DNA of 64,000 nt from JAFMJV01 sp034436555 (GTDB lineage: Bacteria; Chloroflexota; Limnocylindria; Limnocylindrales; CSP1-4): assembly GCA_034436555.1 (NCBI GenBank), contig DAOTUU010000030.1, positions 62,001-126,000 on the forward strand, written 5' to 3'. Shown one piece after another: positions 33,186-42,054 of the stretch; within the stretch, counting starts at the first letter, position 1; each line of letters begins with the position of its first letter. Made by a program: the position numbers and the translations under genes. Below the pieces are notes generated by a model. The model was not told where the DNA came from. It did no database searches and saw only the letters and a list, made by a program, of their open reading frames with translations.

Positions 33186-34598
33186 CTACGCCAGCACCTT
33201 TCCCGGGTTCAGGATCCCCAGCGGATCCAGCGCGGACTTGATGGCGCGCATGACGCGCACCGCGTCCGGTCCCCGCTGCGCCTCCAGGTACCCCCGCTTG
33301 GCGACGCCCGTGCCGTGCTCGCCACTGACGGTGCCGCCCATCGCCATCACCCGCCGGAACAGCTCCGCGCGCACCGCGTTGATCCGATCCTCCGCGCTCG
33401 TGTCGTCGCGTTCCATCACGAACGTGGGATGGAAGTTGCCGTCCCCCGCGTGACCGAACACGCCGACCCGCACCCCGTGCATCCCGGAGATGCGCGTGAT
33501 GGCCTCCAGCAGCTCGGGGATGCGCGAGCGTGCCACGCCCACGTCCTCCATGCGCGCCACGCCCGCCTGCTCCAGCGACCAGTGCGCCTTCCGGCGTGCC
33601 TCCCGCAGCCAGTCGGCCTCCGTGGCGTCGCTCGCCCGGATGACCGAGGTCGCGCCCGCCTCCAGGCAGGCCCGCTCGGCGATCGTCATCTCCTTCTCGG
33701 CCGCGTCTCCTCCGGCGTCTGACTCGATCATCAGCATGGCGCCCGCGTCCCGGTCCAGGCCCAGGTGGAGCTGGGTGTCGACCGCGATGATCGTCTCCCG
33801 GTCCATCAGCTCGAGGGTGGCCGGCCGCAGCTTCCGGGTCATGGCCGCGACGGCCCGACCGGCGTCCGGCACGGACGCGAAGAAGGCGAGCATCGTGAGC
33901 TTCGGCGCAGGCAGCGGGATGAGCCGCAGGATGGCCTCCGTGATGATGCCCAGCGTGCCCTCCGACCCCACGAACAGCCGCGTGAGGTCGTAGCCCATCA
34001 CGTCCTTCACGTTCTTGCCGCCGGTCCGGATCACCGAGCCGTCCGCCAGCACGACCGTGAGCCCCAGGACGTAGTCGCGCGTCACGCCGTACTTCACGCA
34101 GCGCAGCCCGCCCGAGTTCTCCGCCAGGTTGCCGCCGATGGAGCACATCTCATAGCTCGCCGGGTCGGGCGGGTAGAACAGGCCGTGCTCCGCCACGCGC
34201 CGGCCCAGCTCCGCGTTGATGATGCCCGGCTGGCAGGTGACCGTGAGGTTCTCGGTGTCGATCTCCAGGACCGCCGCCATCCCGGTCATGACCACGGTCA
34301 GCGCCCCGTCCACCGCGATGGCGCCTCCGGACACGCCCGTCCCCGCGCCGCGCGGCACGAGCGGCACCCGATGTGCCGCAGCGAGCCGGACGATCGCGGC
34401 CACCTCCGCGGTGGAGGCCGGGAACGCCACGCCGAGCGGCATGCCGGGGTGCATGTACTCGGTCTCGTCCCAGCGGTACGGCTCCGTGTCCGCCGCGTCG
34501 GTGAGCAGCTTCAGGCCGGGCAGGTCCGCGCGGAGCGCGGCGAGGAATGCGGCGGGGTCCGACGAGGATGTCGGTCGGGCTGCGGTCGGGCTGGTCAT
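33186..34598 (-). CDS. glcD: FAD-linked oxidase, glycolate/D-lactate dehydrogenase GlcD type
   Basis: This 470-residue flavoenzyme has the PCMH-type FAD-binding domain with VPRGAGTGVSGGAI (about 73-86), IGGNLAENSGGLRCVKYGVTRDYVLGLTVV and FVGSEGTLGIIT. The C-terminal oxidase domain has VFGHAGDGNFHPTFVMER, SGEHGTG and the typical end LDPLGILNPGKVL. It oxidises glycolate, D-lactate or a related 2-hydroxy acid at the membrane or in the cytoplasm. The usual partner genes glcE and glcF are not next to it. It is convergent with the secreted protein gene at 32549. Confidence 0.93.
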   Translation of the reverse strand: MTSPTAARPTSSSDPAAFLAALRADLPGLKLLTDAADTEPYRWDETEYMHPGMPLGVAFPASTAEVAAIVRLAAAHRVPLVPRGAGTGVSGGAIAVDGALTVVMTGMAAVLEIDTENLTVTCQPGIINAELGRRVAEHGLFYPPDPASYEMCSIGGNLAENSGGLRCVKYGVTRDYVLGLTVVLADGSVIRTGGKNVKDVMGYDLTRLFVGSEGTLGIITEAILRLIPLPAPKLTMLAFFASVPDAGRAVAAMTRKLRPATLELMDRETIIAVDTQLHLGLDRDAGAMLMIESDAGGDAAEKEMTIAERACLEAGATSVIRASDATEADWLREARRKAHWSLEQAGVARMEDVGVARSRIPELLEAITRISGMHGVRVGVFGHAGDGNFHPTFVMERDDTSAEDRINAVRAELFRRVMAMGGTVSGEHGTGVAKRGYLEAQRGPDAVRVMRAIKSALDPLGILNPGKVLA

Positions 34599-35226
34599 CA
34601 CCCGTGAGGATACGACCGCGCGCGGGCGCCGGCCCAGCGGACGAACCCGATGGCCGGTCGGCGGAGCCCGCCGTCCGGGCGCCGGATGCCTCCGGGGTGC
34701 CCGCCACCTCCGTGCTGAAGCGGGCACGCGACTTGGTGGGCGTCCGGGCCGGCCGGTGCAGGGACCGGCGACTCGGTGCCGCAGCGCTCCGGGGACCCGA
34801 GGCGCTGGTACAGCCAGCCGCGCGTGTCTCTGGCGCACGAGATGCTCGCGCTGTGCCTGTGACGCACGAGATCGCGCTGTCGCGGCCGTTCTGGGCGATG
34901 TCGCCGGGCCCCACGTCTCCGTGCGCGTGCGTGGCTCGCACATCGGGGACGGGGGCGCACGATCGTGACACCGGGACACACGCAGCGCTGGGTACAGGGG
35001 CCGCGCGGCCGCGGGTGTGCCCGATCGTCCCGCATCTCGTGTCTGCCGCGCACGCCGCCGGCATCTCGTGCGTGGTGGACACGCCGGCTCGCTCGTGGGT
35101 CCGTACCATGCGCCCGGCGGCCCGCGCCCGGTGTCGGCCACGCGCCCGGTGGCCCGCGCCCGGTGTCGGCCACGCGCCCGGCGGCCCGTGCCCGGTGTCG
35201 GCCACGCGCCCGGTGGCCCGCCCCTC
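34599..35226. other. Intergenic region with inverted and tandem repeats
   Basis: No gene is supported. A 12-bp inverted repeat CGCACGAGATGC (34834-34845) / GCATCTCGTGCG (35061-35072), with two related shorter copies (34863-34873 and 35032-35041), brackets about 215 bp. The stretch next to the downstream gene is the 32-bp tandem repeat entered separately. Confidence 0.5.
35111..35222. repeat. 32-bp tandem repeat, 3.5 copies
   Basis: Units starting at 35111, 35143, 35175 and 35207 read cgcccggYggcccgYgcccg then gtgtcggccacg. They alternate by single C/T changes, and the last copy is partial. Because 32 is not a multiple of three, each copy is read in a new frame, which argues against coding. 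There are no spacers, so it is not a CRISPR. It ends just after the stop of the LLM oxidoreductase gene, on its downstream side. Confidence 0.9.
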
Positions 35227-36216
35227 TCAGCCGGCCGGCGGCGTCAGCTCGATGCCCGCAGTCCGGATGTCCTCCACCAGCTCGTCCAGGGACTCATCGG
35301 TGTCAGCCATGCCCGGCGCGCCCACCACGATCCGCCCGATGCCCATCTCTCGCCAGGCCGCCAGCTCCGCGGCGCGGGTCCCGGCCGCCGCGGTGATCGC
35401 GGGCATGATCGAGGGCACGTCCGACTGCTCCATCATCCGCTGGCGCCCGGTCACCCGGAGCCCCGCGTACGGCCATGCAGGATTGATGCCCACGGACACC
35501 AGCAGGGTCGACGGGTCCCGCCCGATCTCCAGGCAGCGGTCGGCCAGGACCTCCAGCGCCTCGGGCATGTCCGGCGGCATGTGGTCGATGTTGATCTCAT
35601 CGCAGTACCGCGCCGCCAGGCGGAAGGTGATGTTCGGACCGTGGCCGCCGATGAGCAGTGGGATGTGGTCCCGGCCGCTCGACGCCGGCGCGTTGGCCAC
35701 ATCCTTGACCCACGCGTGCCGCCCCTCGTGGCTGAATGGCGCGTGCCCCGGGCGTGTCAGCCGGCTGATGATCTCCAGGTGCTCCGCGAGGACCGCGAGG
35801 CGTGCCCGCGTATCCGGGAACGGCACCCCCATGGCCTCCGCCTCCGACACCTTGAACCCCGCGCCCAGGCCCAGGATCACCCGCCCGCCGCTGATGGCGT
35901 CGAGCGTGCCCGCGAACTTGGCGGTCATGGCGGGCAGGCGGAACGTGGAGTTGATGACCGTGAAGCCGATCTCCGCGTCCGGCACCCGCGCCGCCAGCGC
36001 GGTCGCGAGCGTGGTGCAGTCGAACACGATCGCCGAGCGGTCCCATTTGGAGAGGACGTGCTCGCCCATCCAGAGCGATCCGAACCCGAGCGCTCGACCG
36101 CGCTCCGCGAGCGTGAGCAGTCGCTGCCAGGCGGCGACGGGGGTCCAGCCGTCGAACTCGCCGAAATACCCCTGGGGGATGAGCAGGCCGAGCTTGGTCA
36201 ACGGGGGGCACTCCAT
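35227..36216 (-). CDS. LLM-class (F420-type) oxidoreductase
   Basis: This 329-residue protein has the luciferase-like TIM-barrel fold: LGLLIPQGYFGEFDGW, FGSLWMGEHVL, TALAARVPDAEIGFTVINS, SGGRVILGLGAGFKVSEAEAMGVPF (the flavin-contacting segment), IPLLIGGHGPNITFRLAARYCDEIN and the late VGAPGMADTD. Such enzymes use F420 or FMN to reduce or hydroxylate small substrates. The substrate cannot be told. I chose the ATG at 36216 just before the conserved start; a longer frame upstream is not supported. Confidence 0.9.
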   Translation of the reverse strand: MECPPLTKLGLLIPQGYFGEFDGWTPVAAWQRLLTLAERGRALGFGSLWMGEHVLSKWDRSAIVFDCTTLATALAARVPDAEIGFTVINSTFRLPAMTAKFAGTLDAISGGRVILGLGAGFKVSEAEAMGVPFPDTRARLAVLAEHLEIISRLTRPGHAPFSHEGRHAWVKDVANAPASSGRDHIPLLIGGHGPNITFRLAARYCDEINIDHMPPDMPEALEVLADRCLEIGRDPSTLLVSVGINPAWPYAGLRVTGRQRMMEQSDVPSIMPAITAAAGTRAAELAAWREMGIGRIVVGAPGMADTDESLDELVEDIRTAGIELTPPAG

Positions 36217-36526
36217 GGGCACGTCCACCGATGGGAGGTCGGCGTTCCGGCCCAGAATCGTCTGACACGCCGTCAAGTCCCGCATCTGCCGGGATGGGCA
36301 TCCTGCGCGGTGGCGCTCGCCATGGGCCGCGGCGCTCGCCATGGGCCGCGGCCTCGCCCCCGGGCCGCGGCCTCGCCCCGGGCAGCGGTCGCGCGCGGCG
36401 GCGCTCGCCGATGCGCTCGGAGCGAGCCCCTCGGTGGGGCCTGATGCGTCCTCGCGGAGCCATCACACTGGGCGCCACGGGCCGACCGGCCCCGGCGAAC
36501 CGCGACCCACCACCGGAGGCCCGGCC
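36217..36526. other. Divergent intergenic region with short GC repeats
   Basis: No gene is seen. An 18-bp unit 'gctcgccatgggccgcgg' and variants occur about four times at 36313-36385. The region must hold the promoters of the two diverging genes, but none is obvious. Confidence 0.4.
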
Positions 36527-37459
36527 ATGGCGATCCGAATCACCCGACGCATCGGCGGTCGGCCCGCGCAGGGTGGTGTCGGATTCCGACTCCATGAGAT
36601 CGTCGGCGGTCAGGGACCCACGATCGCGGTGCTGGGCGGGGTGCATGGGGATGAGTCCCAGGGTGTCCGCTCGGCGATGAAGGTGGCCGCGGCTGCATTC
36701 CGGATGGACCTCGCGGGCACGCTCCTGGTGGTTCCCGTGGCGCATGAGGCGGCGTTCCTGGCGAGCTCGCGTGTCAGTCCCGCGGACCGCGGCAACCTGG
36801 CGCGTGCGTTCCCGGGCACGGCGGGCGGGACGCCCACGGAGCGGCTGGCGCACCTGCTGGAACAGGATGTCCTGATGCGGGCCGACCTTGTGCTCGACCT
36901 CCACAGCTCCGGGGTCCACTACACCATCGCAGACCTGGTGGGCTACCCCGATGATGGCTCCGCGGGCGCCGACCGGGCGGCGCGAGGCGCCGCCGCGATG
37001 GCGATGCCCGTGACCTGGCGCCACCCGGGCCCCATGCCGCCCGGCCGCACCGGCAGCGCGGCGGTGCAGCGCGGCGTCCCGTTCCTGTACCTGGAGTCTC
37101 CGGAGTCGGAGGACCGCTCGGACGCGTATCGGGACGCCGTGCTCCGCCTGCTCGCGGTGGAGGGGCTGATCTCATCCGACGACGCTCCCCGCGCCCATCA
37201 GCGACCGCGGGCGCTGGTGGGGGATGGCGACCTGGACGCGAGCTCGGTCCGAGCGCCCGGGACCGGGCTGGTGGAGCTGTGGGTGCGACCGCTCGATCGG
37301 GTCCAGGCGGGCGAGGTCGTGGGTCGCTGGACCGACCCCTGGTTCGCCATCACCCGCGACCTCGTCGCGCCCGATGATGGGGTGGTCGTGACCGCGCGCC
37401 GCACCCGGTCCGTCGCCGCGGGCGAGATGGTGCTCCACCTCGCCCAGGACGAGCCGTAG
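36527..37459 (+). CDS. Succinylglutamate desuccinylase/aspartoacylase-family zinc hydrolase
   Basis: This 310-residue M14-like zinc carboxypeptidase-fold protein has GGVHGDESQG (zinc ligands His40 and Glu43), VPVAHEAAFLASSRVSPADRGNLARAFPG, LDLHSSG (third zinc ligand His, about 125) and the catalytic Glu in PFLYLESPESE. The C-terminal beta domain follows. Members deacylate N-acyl amino acids or related amides; the substrate is unknown. GGAGG lies 7 bases before the ATG. The 135 bp after the stop are a degenerate CCCGCG/ACCCGCG low-complexity stretch. Confidence 0.88.
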   Translation: MAIRITRRIGGRPAQGGVGFRLHEIVGGQGPTIAVLGGVHGDESQGVRSAMKVAAAAFRMDLAGTLLVVPVAHEAAFLASSRVSPADRGNLARAFPGTAGGTPTERLAHLLEQDVLMRADLVLDLHSSGVHYTIADLVGYPDDGSAGADRAARGAAAMAMPVTWRHPGPMPPGRTGSAAVQRGVPFLYLESPESEDRSDAYRDAVLRLLAVEGLISSDDAPRAHQRPRALVGDGDLDASSVRAPGTGLVELWVRPLDRVQAGEVVGRWTDPWFAITRDLVAPDDGVVVTARRTRSVAAGEMVLHLAQDEP

Positions 37460-37596
37460 CCGCCCACGCCCGCGAGCCGCCCACGACCCGCGCTCGACCC
37501 GCGCCCGCGAGCCACCCACGACCCGCGAGTGACCCGCGCCCGCGCCCGCTCCCACTCCCGCTCCCACGCCCGCGATCGCTCCTGCCGAAGCCGCCG

Positions 37597-38709
37597 TCAG
37601 TCGCCGACGCGCAGGCGCACCCAGTCGATGCCGGTCACGCAGTCTCTGCGGCACCAGTAGGCCACGAGCACGCTGCCGTCCCCGGCGACCATCGGGCTCG
37701 GTGACCCGAACGCAAGGTCCGCGAGATCCTCCGCCACCGAGCGACCACGACCGCGCATCCCCGACGCGGCACCCTGCCACAGCCCGAGCACCGACAGCGT
37801 CTCCCAGCGACCGTCGTCCACCCGCGCCACGGCCGCCCACAGCCCGGGCTGATCGTCGCGCCGGTACACCGCCAGGACGCGCCCGTCGGGCAGGACCGCG
37901 AGCTTGGTGGTCTGGGCGCGCAGGCCGGTCGTGCCGCGATGGGTGAAGGCACGCCCGTCGGGGGCCAGCGCGTACGGCAGCTCGTGGGTCGTCGAGGTGG
38001 AGCGGTCGAACGCCCAGCTCACCGCCAGCAATCCGCCGTCCGGCAGGCGCACCATCGACTGCTCCCAATGCGCGAGGCCCGCGGTCCGCGAATCGAGCAC
38101 GTCGATGACACCCGGCCAGGTCGTCCCGCAGTCCGTCGACACGAGGGCGACCGCGCGCAGACCATCGCCCTCGTCGCCATCCCAGTCTGGCCACGTGGAC
38201 AGCGGCCACAGCCATCGGCCATCGGGAAGGGCCACCAGGCGGTGGCAGATCTCGAACGCCGGACCCACCAGGGGCGGCGGGACCACCTGGAACGGCGTCC
38301 AGACCCGGCCGTCCGTCGACCGGGTGACCACCAGATCCATGGGGCACCAGCCGCTCGTGACTCGGTTCATGCCGCGCGCATGGGGGCCGCGCCGCCGCCA
38401 CCTCCCCCCGGCACCCACGAACGTCCCGTCCGAGAGGCGCGTGATGCGCACGGAATGCGTGTCCGGCCCGTCAGGTGGCTCGAAGGGCGCCAGGCGCCAC
38501 GGCTCGGACCAGGTCGCGCCGTCGTCGTCCGACTGCACCAGCCAGGTCGCGTGATCCTGGGCGAGCGCCGCGGAGCCGATGTCGAAGGAGCACAGCCAGC
38601 GTCCGCCATCGATCCGGGCGAGCGTGGGATGCCACGCGTGCCGCGAGTGCAGGTCCGGGTCGGGGTCACGCCACACGACTCCGCTGCCGACGATCTCGAG
38701 GTCTGTCAC
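37597..38709 (-). CDS. Sialidase-like beta-propeller (BNR/Asp-box) protein
   Basis: This 370-residue protein shows repeated Asp-box turns: SDDDGATWSEP, STDGRVWTP and STDCGTTWPG, spaced as in a six-bladed neuraminidase-type propeller, plus strands such as HEQ-like AHWEQSMVRLPDGGLLAVSW. No signal peptide is visible, and the full sialidase Arg triad cannot be assigned, so it may bind or cleave another glycan. It starts with GTG at 38709; an upstream ATG at about 38781 would overlap the divergent transporter start. Confidence 0.75.
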   Translation of the reverse strand: MTDLEIVGSGVVWRDPDPDLHSRHAWHPTLARIDGGRWLCSFDIGSAALAQDHATWLVQSDDDGATWSEPWRLAPFEPPDGPDTHSVRITRLSDGTFVGAGGRWRRRGPHARGMNRVTSGWCPMDLVVTRSTDGRVWTPFQVVPPPLVGPAFEICHRLVALPDGRWLWPLSTWPDWDGDEGDGLRAVALVSTDCGTTWPGVIDVLDSRTAGLAHWEQSMVRLPDGGLLAVSWAFDRSTSTTHELPYALAPDGRAFTHRGTTGLRAQTTKLAVLPDGRVLAVYRRDDQPGLWAAVARVDDGRWETLSVLGLWQGAASGMRGRGRSVAEDLADLAFGSPSPMVAGDGSVLVAYWCRRDCVTGIDWVRLRVGD

Positions 38710-38775
38710 TCCGTCCGACAGCCTATCATCGGGGCATCCACCGCCGGACCCCCGCGAGCAGCGAGCGCCGATCCG

Positions 38776-40001
38776 TTGCATCCGCTGCGCCTCCCTCGAT
38801 ATCGCCTCACGCTCGGCATCAGCACGCTCTCCTGGATGGCGGCCTGGCTGAGCAACATCGCGATCGTGGCGGGCATGCTCCAAGCGGGCCGCACGAGCGG
38901 TGACATCGGGCTGTTCCAGGGCGCCTGGACGCTCGGGGTGCCGGTCTCGGTCATCGCGGGTGGCCTGGTCAAGACCGACTTGGACCGACCATCTCGGTCC
39001 GCCTGGGCCTGAGCCTGCAGGTCAGCGGGATGCTCCTGATGGCGTGGTCGGTGGGCCTCGGAGACCCACCCCTGGAACTGCTGCTGCTCGCGGCGATGTG
39101 CATCGGCTCGTCCGAGGGCCTGACCGGCGTGGGCATCAACGTGCTGGCCGGGGCGGTCGTACCGCGCGAGGCGATGGCGACGGCGATCGGGCTGCTGCTG
39201 CTGGGGCTTGCATCCGGACGCATCGTCGGCGGCACGCTGGCGGGTCCCGCGGTGAGCGCCCTCGGCGTGGAGGGAGCCCTCCTCGCATGCGCGGCGCTCG
39301 GCGTGGCGGGATTCACCCTGACCCTGCTCGTGGGGCGCGTCCGGCTCGAGTCGACCGGGATGGGTCGGGCGTACCTGGACCTGCGGCCCGCCATCCGCTG
39401 GTTCCAGGGCATGAGGGACGCGCGCACGATCCTGCTCCTGGGCATGCTGATGGCGCTGCTGGTCTACGGCTACTTCGCGCTGCTGCCGGTGGTCGTGGGC
39501 CAGACGATGGGCGTCGACACGACGTCCCAGGGGCTGGCCATGGCCGTGGGCGGAGTGGGGGTCGCGGTCGGCGCGGTGACGATGGGCCCCGTGGCCAGGC
39601 GCATCGGCGTGGGCCGCCTGCTCATCGCGGCGGCCCTCGGTGCCAGCGTCGGGCTCGCCACGCTCGCGGTCGGCCAGACCGCGCTCGTCACGCTCGTCGC
39701 GGTGACGCTCCTGCCGACGTTCACGAACGTCCAGTCGGCGTCGGCCAACGCGAGTCTCCAGACGCTCGCGCCGCCCGCCATGCGGGGCCGGGTGGTGGGC
39801 CTGTACCAGATGGTGTTCTCGGCGCTGCTGCCCGTCGGCACCGTGGCCACGGGCTGGGTCGGAGAGCGAGTCGGCGCGCGCGCGACGCTGCTGGTGCTCG
39901 CGGCGGCCATGGCGCTGCTGGCGGTGGTCATCCATCGACGCCGGCCGGTGCTGGTCCGGGATCCCGGCGCAGCGCCCGCGGAGTCGGCCGTCAGTCGATG
40001 A
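38776..40001 (+). pseudogene. MFS transporter, interrupted by a single-base frameshift
   Basis: Two open frames together encode one 12-helix major-facilitator transporter of about 408 residues. The first ends 'SVIAGGLVKTDLDRPSRSAWA' and stops at 39012. The correct continuation, GPTISVRLGLSLQVSGMLLMAW, is in the next frame from about 38982. Insertion of one C after base 38976 would give KTRLGPTISVRLG and restore the full protein. It is either a real mutation or a sequencing/assembly error in a short GC-rich run. The likely start is the TTG at 38776. Substrate unknown. Confidence 0.82.
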
Positions 40002-41847
40002 CCGGGAACCGGCTCCAGCTGCTGGAGATGACGGGTGCACCCGACAGGAGCCCGCCGTGGCGGGTCGCTCGGCGGATGACCAGGCGCCCCTTCGAGGCGG
40101 TGCGACCCACGATCTCGGGCAGGCCGTCACCGGTCAGGTCGGGCGAACCGAACAGCTCGTCATAGGCGTTCCAGCCGCGCCCCATCGGCCGTGCGCGGCC
40201 CAGCGTGCCGTCCCTCCGGCCGGGATGCAGCCGGAGCGTGCCACCGTGCCCCCGATCGCGCACGAACAGGTCGCCGCGGCCGTCGCCGTCCCAGTCGCCC
40301 GCCGAGAAGAACTCCGTGGGGCGCCGCCAGCCGGTCCCCAGGTCCGCGATCCCGCCGGGGCCGGAGAGGACGCCACCGCTCCCGTCGCCCCTGATCCGCC
40401 ACAGCTGTCCGGCCTGCGGGGTGGGCGCCACCTGGTTCGCGCGGACCAGGATGTCCGGCAGTCCGTCGCCGTCGAGATCGTGGACCGCGGCCAGACCCGT
40501 CACGTTCCAGGTGCCGCCCGCGTCGAAGTCGACGAGCGTGACGGGTGCGCCGATCTGGGCATCGCCGGTGACGGGCAGGAGCACCAGCTCGCGGGTCGCG
40601 GGCGCATACGCGAGCAGGTCGGCGCATCCGTCTCCCGTCCAATCCTCCACCACGAGATGCGCGATGTGTCCGAAGCCGTGGCCGATCACCCGCCTCGGCA
40701 GCAGGGTGCCAGTGTCGGTGCCGGGCGCGATGACCAGGTCCCCGTCCGTGGCGATGCCCACGACATCGTTGAAGCCGTCGCCGTCGAGGTCGGCGGGCCG
40801 CGTGCAGGCCGTGGTGGGCGCCTGGTTCCAGCCCATGTCCTGGAGCATCCGGAGCACCAGCGGACCGGCAGTCGCGTTGCCCTCGCCGTAGTCGCCGATG
40901 GGCGTCATCAGCGAGTTCAGCGATCCGCGCGGGTAGGCCGCCTCATCGAGATGGCTGTAGCTGGACCCGGGGTCCCACCGTGATGGGGCGTGGAGGCGAG
41001 CGCGCGGAGCCGTGGTCGCGGCGCCCTCGAACCACAGGTCGCGACCCAGCAGGGCGCTCCTGAGAGGCCCGGGGCCCATGTCCAGGATGGCCGAGCCGGG
41101 CTGGCTGCCGGCCTCCACGAATCGGTCGTAGATCCAGGGATGGTCGTTGCCGGTGGACCCGGGGTCGCCGATCGTGGCCACGCCGTCGGAGACCCAGGCG
41201 CTGCCGATCATGCCCAGACCGTGTGCAAGCTCATGGAGCACGGTGCCCCGGAAGCTGACCCGGTCCGCGGGGACGACGTTGTCCGTGCCCATGTACCAGG
41301 GCATCCGGCTGTCGAACTGGGCCACGATCTCCGGCTCGGCCCCGTTCTGGTCCACGCCCGAGAGGGCATTGGCGAGCGCGACGGGGTAGAACGTGTCGAC
41401 GACCGGCAGCGTGCCCGTGGTCCAGTTCTCCACCATGGCGGTCGGCCCGGCGCTGCCCAGGACGTTGCCGGGCAGATCACGAAGCACCACCTTGACCGTG
41501 ATGGGCACGTCCGAGGCCACCTGGGCGGCCCAGTAGGCGATCGCGTTCCGGAGCACGGTCCGCGCCGCCCGGGTCCATCCGTCACCCTTGTAGATGATGT
41601 TCCAGTCCGACAGCGCCGTCGCAGGCGCCGTCCGATTCATCCGGGCATCCACGCGTGTCACGCGCCCGTCCGCCACGCCCGCCCGATACGCGACCAGCCG
41701 ACCGGGAATCACCCGATGTGGGTGGCGCACGGCCCGGGGCTGCGCGGCGCCCACGCCCGCGCCGACGATGGCGCTGAGCACGATGGCCGCCAGGAGGGCG
41801 CGAGCGAGCGTGGCGCGAGCGCGACTGAGGCTGGTCCGATGGTCCAT
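39991..41847 (-). CDS. Secreted metalloprotease-like protein with FG-GAP repeats
   Basis: This 618-residue protein has a signal peptide (about 12-35), a metallopeptidase-like domain and a C-terminal beta-propeller. The zinc motif HELAHGLGMIG has His205, Glu206 and His209; the third metzincin His is not present at the usual place, and SLNSLMTP supplies a Met-turn-like segment. From about residue 360, at least four FG-GAP/VCBS blades carry calcium loops (DLDGDGFNDVV, DWTGDGCADLL, DLDGDGLPDIL, DWDGDGRGDLF). It overlaps the convergent transporter gene by 11 bp. Confidence 0.85.
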   Translation of the reverse strand: MDHRTSLSRARATLARALLAAIVLSAIVGAGVGAAQPRAVRHPHRVIPGRLVAYRAGVADGRVTRVDARMNRTAPATALSDWNIIYKGDGWTRAARTVLRNAIAYWAAQVASDVPITVKVVLRDLPGNVLGSAGPTAMVENWTTGTLPVVDTFYPVALANALSGVDQNGAEPEIVAQFDSRMPWYMGTDNVVPADRVSFRGTVLHELAHGLGMIGSAWVSDGVATIGDPGSTGNDHPWIYDRFVEAGSQPGSAILDMGPGPLRSALLGRDLWFEGAATTAPRARLHAPSRWDPGSSYSHLDEAAYPRGSLNSLMTPIGDYGEGNATAGPLVLRMLQDMGWNQAPTTACTRPADLDGDGFNDVVGIATDGDLVIAPGTDTGTLLPRRVIGHGFGHIAHLVVEDWTGDGCADLLAYAPATRELVLLPVTGDAQIGAPVTLVDFDAGGTWNVTGLAAVHDLDGDGLPDILVRANQVAPTPQAGQLWRIRGDGSGGVLSGPGGIADLGTGWRRPTEFFSAGDWDGDGRGDLFVRDRGHGGTLRLHPGRRDGTLGRARPMGRGWNAYDELFGSPDLTGDGLPEIVGRTASKGRLVIRRATRHGGLLSGAPVISSSWSRFPVID

Positions 41848-41934
41848 GACGGCGAGGGCCCGCGTGCGTGTGGTGTCCGCGCACGATACCCGCGACCCGC
41901 TCGCCCTGCTGGCGGGGCCGCGCGGGGGGCTCGC

Positions 41935-41985
41935 CCGTGCGAGCGGGCTCGCCCGTGCGGGCGGCTCGCCCGTGCGGGCGGGCTA
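41935..41985. repeat. Short tandem palindromic repeats in a divergent promoter region
   Basis: Three imperfect copies of 'ggctcgcccgtgcgRgcgg' (18-19 bp), each able to form a GCTCGC/GCGAGC or GCCCG/CGGGC hairpin, lie between the diverging genes at 41847 and 42055. Function unknown. Confidence 0.6.
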
Positions 41986-42054
41986 TGCTCGGGCGATCCC
42001 GGCACGCGGACCGTCCGTGCGGGCAGGCCATGGCTGCGGAAGGAGTCGCCTCGG

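Noticed and set aside
35111..35222. Possible CRISPR array
   Set aside because: Repeats are directly adjacent without spacers, and no cas gene is nearby.
38970..39012. Programmed ribosomal frameshift in the transporter
   Set aside because: There is no slippery heptamer or downstream stimulatory structure; a missing base explains the pattern simply.
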